From Oscillospiraceae bacterium (GTDB taxonomy: Bacteria; Bacillota; Clostridia; WRLR01), in the NCBI GenBank assembly GCA_009777515.1, contig WRLR01000002.1:1-64000 (forward strand): DNA of 64,000 nt, given 5' to 3'. Below are positions 61,834 through 64,000 of the stretch, in pieces. The notes beneath the pieces were generated by a model, which worked only from the letters and a program-made list of their open reading frames with translations, made no database searches and was not told where the DNA came from. Positions within the stretch are counted from its first letter, which is position 1. The number at the start of each line of letters is the position of its first letter. Position numbers and translations under genes: made by a program.

Positions 61834-62085
61834 ATGGTAAAGAATGAAACAATGATGTTCAAAGTAGACAAAGACAATGCTGAGGAGACGAAACAAATTC
61901 TCTCGCTTGTCTTTGCGGCGTTGAATGAAAAGGGATACAACCCGATAAATCAAATAGTCGGGTACATACTGTCCGGCGATCCGACATATATAACAAGCCA
62001 CAAAGGCGCCAGGAATATGATCCGGGATCTGGAGCGCGATGAGCTTCTTGAGGAAATAGTGAAGTACTATGTCAAGCAATTATAG
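61834..62085 (+). CDS. ireB: IreB-family regulatory phosphoprotein (UPF0297)
   Basis: 83 residues; '[48 protein letters not shown]' is the near-invariant core. In enterococci IreB is phosphorylated by the PASTA kinase IreK and modulates cephalosporin tolerance. The start is uncertain: the ATG at 61834 is taken by family length, as no strong ribosome site is visible; the next Met is six codons on. The order ireB, ruvX, DUF1292 gene is a conserved Clostridia/Bacilli block. Confidence 0.92.
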   Translation: MVKNETMMFKVDKDNAEETKQILSLVFAALNEKGYNPINQIVGYILSGDPTYITSHKGARNMIRDLERDELLEEIVKYYVKQL

Positions 62086-62196
62086 GTGCGGGACAGGCAG
62101 CAACAGTGCAAGGTATGGCCGTTGTTCCATGCACGGCTTCCATATCAGGTGTGGCCCCCGTGATATGTTTGGCTGTCGTGATGGGTATAGCCGCCG

Positions 62197-62679
62197 ATGA
62201 GGGCTCTGGGCGTCGACTTCGGCGACAGCCGCACAGGCGTGGCCATGTCCGACCCCATGGGGTGGACGGCCCAGGGGCTTTTGGTAGTGAAAGGCGGAAT
62301 GGGCAGGGCAGCCGCGCGCATCGCGGAAATAGTGCGCCAACATGGCGTCCGGACCATCGTGGTTGGGTATCCGATCAATATGGACGGCACGCCCGGGCAT
62401 CGGGCCGAACGCACGGACAGTTTCATAAATGCGCTATACAATGAGATGGGCAAAGGGCCGATCGACATTGACATTGTAAAATGGGACGAACGGCTTACGT
62501 CCGTGGAAGCGGCCAGAATATTGAAAACCACTGGCGCCAGGCCAACGTCTCGGGGGATGCGCGAAAAAGGCAGTCTTGACATGATGGCGGCTGCAATTAT
62601 ATTACAGAGCTATCTGGACAGTAAGATAAACGATAATGGCAGCCAACAGGAGGGAGAACCATATGAGCGGCGACAATGA
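62197..62679 (+). CDS. ruvX: Putative pre-16S rRNA nuclease/Holliday junction resolvase RuvX (YqgF)
   Basis: 160 residues. 'ALGVDFGDSRTGVAMSDP' is the RNase H-like first strand with the catalytic Asp; 'TIVVGYPINMDGTPGHRA' and 'WDERLTSVEAARIL' (second acidic residue) follow; 'EKGSLDMMAAAIILQSYLD' ends the fold with the last catalytic Asp. The family is involved in 16S rRNA 5'-end maturation and possibly recombination. The end of the gene overlaps the next gene's start by 17 bases, implying coupled translation. Confidence 0.92.
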   Translation: MRALGVDFGDSRTGVAMSDPMGWTAQGLLVVKGGMGRAAARIAEIVRQHGVRTIVVGYPINMDGTPGHRAERTDSFINALYNEMGKGPIDIDIVKWDERLTSVEAARILKTTGARPTSRGMREKGSLDMMAAAIILQSYLDSKINDNGSQQEGEPYERRQ

Positions 62680-63265
62680 CGATATCATCATCTTGATTGA
62701 TGAAAACGGTAGCGAGGTAGAGGCGGAATATGTTGATACGATTGAGTATCGCGGAAATAGCTATATCGTACTGCTTCCAAAAGAAGATGACACGCATGAA
62801 CATTCCCACGAGCATACGCATGAACATGTTCACGAACATACTCACGAACATACGGACGACTGCGACTGCGAGACGGAAGTTATTATTCTAAAGGTCGAGC
62901 AGGGCACGGGCGGCGAAGACGACACGTTTGTCGCCATCGATGATGAAGACGAACAGGACGCCGTATTTGACATTTTTACACAGCGCATGGAAGCTTCCGA
63001 ATATGACTTCGATGACGACGGCGACGACGAGTACGAAAGCGACGACGACGAAGAAGACGACGGCGACGGCACAAGCAGTAAAAGCGCCGACATCGATAAT
63101 GACGGCAGCAACGGCAGCGACGGCAGCTATAGCGACAACGGCGACGATGAAGATGGCAGTGGCGATGGCCTCAACGACGACGATAACGCTGGGGACGGCG
63201 ACGGCTCCGACATAAGCGCCGACGACAACTCCGGCGCCGAGCCCGGCGGCAAAGCCAAAACTTAA
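62663..63265 (+). CDS. DUF1292 protein with His-rich insert and acidic tail
   Basis: 200 residues from the ATG at 62663, which has AGGAGGG upstream. The DUF1292 core is split: 'DDIIILIDENGSEVEAEYVDTIEYRGNSYIVLLP' and, after an insert, 'CETEVIILKVEQGTGGEDDTFVAIDDEDEQDAVFDIFTQRM'. Usual length is about 90-100. The insert (about residues 43-64) is a repeated T-H-E-H pattern with ten or so His, which would bind Zn, Ni or similar metal. After residue 105 a 95-residue Asp/Ser/Gly/Asn tail follows. DUF1292 function is unknown. It lies in the ireB-ruvX block and overlaps the end of ispF by 4 bases, tail to tail. Confidence 0.9.
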   Translation: MSGDNDDIIILIDENGSEVEAEYVDTIEYRGNSYIVLLPKEDDTHEHSHEHTHEHVHEHTHEHTDDCDCETEVIILKVEQGTGGEDDTFVAIDDEDEQDAVFDIFTQRMEASEYDFDDDGDDEYESDDDEEDDGDGTSSKSADIDNDGSNGSDGSYSDNGDDEDGSGDGLNDDDNAGDGDGSDISADDNSGAEPGGKAKT

Positions 63266-63840
63266 CGCGCGCCGCCGGAAATGGGCATGGCGCCAAATTC
63301 GGCGGTCAATACGCACAACGCCTGTATACCCAGGCCCCTGCCAAAATCCGTCAGCCCCTCGCCGCTGGTCGCGGTTATGCACACGCTACCCATATCTATG
63401 CCGACGATATCCGCAATATGTTGCCTCATCTCCATGATCCTCGGCGAAATCGATGGACGCAAGCATTCGATAGAAAATGATATGTGGGCGATCCTGCCGC
63501 CCGCGAGGTGCTTCATCGCTTCTTTAACATAGGCGGCGCTGTCCGTGACGCCATCTTCCTTGCACATCCGATCTGCAACAGCTCCTAATATATTAACGCC
63601 CGTGACGCCCGATATCGCATTGCACAAAGCGTGCAATACCACGTCCGCGTCGCTATTGCCGGCCAGCGGCGGAGCGTCGAAAAACTCAACCCCTCCCAGC
63701 AGAAGCGCCCGCCCCCCCGCGCCGCCAATGCCGCCCGCACCACTCATACCCTCCGCGCCACAAACGCCGCCCACGCCGCTCTCATCCCCAACGCTGAAAA
63801 ACCTGTGCGAGTCCTGCCCTATAGCCACTTTTAAATGCAT
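63262..63840 (-). CDS. ispF: 2-C-methyl-D-erythritol 2,4-cyclodiphosphate synthase, divergent type
   Basis: 192 residues from the ATG at 63840 (GGGGTGG upstream); the usual length is about 158. 'AIGQDSHRF' carries the DxH zinc ligands, 'LAGNSDADVVLHALCNAI' the substrate loop and third ligand. The family's usual 'LFPD' and 'TTTEKLGF' segments are replaced by 'GAVADRMCKEDGVTDSAAY' and 'ITATSGEGLTDFGRG', a variant I associate from memory with chlamydial-type IspF. A Gly-rich insert of about 30 residues ('GVGGVCGAEGMSGAGG' region) sits right after the first metal motif, before 'LLLGGVEF'. It acts in the MEP isoprenoid pathway. Transcribed towards the DUF1292 gene. Confidence 0.88.
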   Translation of the reverse strand: MHLKVAIGQDSHRFFSVGDESGVGGVCGAEGMSGAGGIGGAGGRALLLGGVEFFDAPPLAGNSDADVVLHALCNAISGVTGVNILGAVADRMCKEDGVTDSAAYVKEAMKHLAGGRIAHISFSIECLRPSISPRIMEMRQHIADIVGIDMGSVCITATSGEGLTDFGRGLGIQALCVLTAEFGAMPISGGAR

Positions 63841-63942
63841 AGTCGCCCACCCCGCGCACATGTAAATTAACAGTCGTAAGTCAATTCCTTTACATTTTAT
63901 TAAACTTTATGTTAATATAACCACCGCAAAACCGTCAGGAAT

Positions 63943-63970
63943 TGACAAAGATTTACCATTATACTATTAT
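63943..63970 (+). promoter_or_regulatory. Sigma-A-type promoter for a gene beyond the window
   Basis: TTGACA (63943-63948), 16-base spacer, TATTAT (63965-63970) on the plus strand in AT-rich sequence at the right edge. No gene within the window uses it. Confidence 0.6.
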
Positions 63971-64000
63971 AGCATTATACTACTATACTTTAATTAGGCT

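Overview
The window looks like a chromosomal segment of an uncultured, GC-rich member of the Bacillota (class Clostridia). The pointers are a Clostridia/Bacilli-type core block at the right edge (IreB, RuvX, DUF1292 protein, MtaB, HPr-like protein, IspF), S-layer-homology (SLH) anchored proteins, lipoprotein-dependent LplABC-type sugar importers without their own ATPase, a TTGACA/TATAAT promoter style and frequent GTG/TTG starts. No rRNA, tRNA, integrase or complete insertion sequence was seen. Taxonomy below class is not resolvable by reading alone.

Layout. 1-1.2 kb: 3' end of a probable glycoside hydrolase and a frameshifted remnant. 1.4-8.2 kb (minus strand): sugar ABC importer (two permeases, lipoprotein) plus two Gfo/Idh/MocA dehydrogenases. 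8.7-22 kb: signalling block with two paralogous giant MalT-like LuxR regulators flanking a hybrid histidine kinase/HD-GYP pair, then a URO-D-like protein and a GGDEF protein. 22-27.4 kb: two flavin-binding-type proteins, an amidohydrolase, a sugar isomerase/epimerase and an SLH-anchored M19 dipeptidase. 27.4-32.1 kb: 2-hydroxyacid dehydrogenase, cupin, aldehyde dehydrogenase and xylulokinase. 32.2-38.5 kb (minus): MATE exporter, URO-D-like protein and a second LplABC-type importer, with a divergent LacI regulator at 38.9 kb. 40.4-46.3 kb: a 1,944-residue modular surface protein. 46.5-48.6 kb: RraA-like and URO-D-like proteins. 48.8-52.8 kb: a 1,339-residue STAND-like NTPase with eleven 41-residue repeats. 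52.8-59.3 kb: MATE exporter, phosphodiesterase, class V aminotransferase, FucI-like isomerase and PfkB kinase. 59.5-63.8 kb: housekeeping genes.

Taken together this is a carbohydrate- and sugar-acid-scavenging organism: two importers feed oxidoreductases, isomerases and kinases, under LacI, MalT-like and cyclic-di-GMP-type control, with cell-wall-anchored enzymes outside.

The most unusual property is pervasive repeat expansion. Intergenic regions carry short tandem arrays and MITE-like elements. Many otherwise conserved proteins, including IspF, MtaB, a histidine-kinase ATPase domain, a 2-hydroxyacid dehydrogenase and an amidohydrolase, contain in-frame low-complexity Gly/Ala/Ser/Asn insertions. 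At several gene ends the arrays touch or cross the stop codon, which suggests one process makes both. The STAND-like protein with its uniform repeat array is the best single candidate for an undescribed system.
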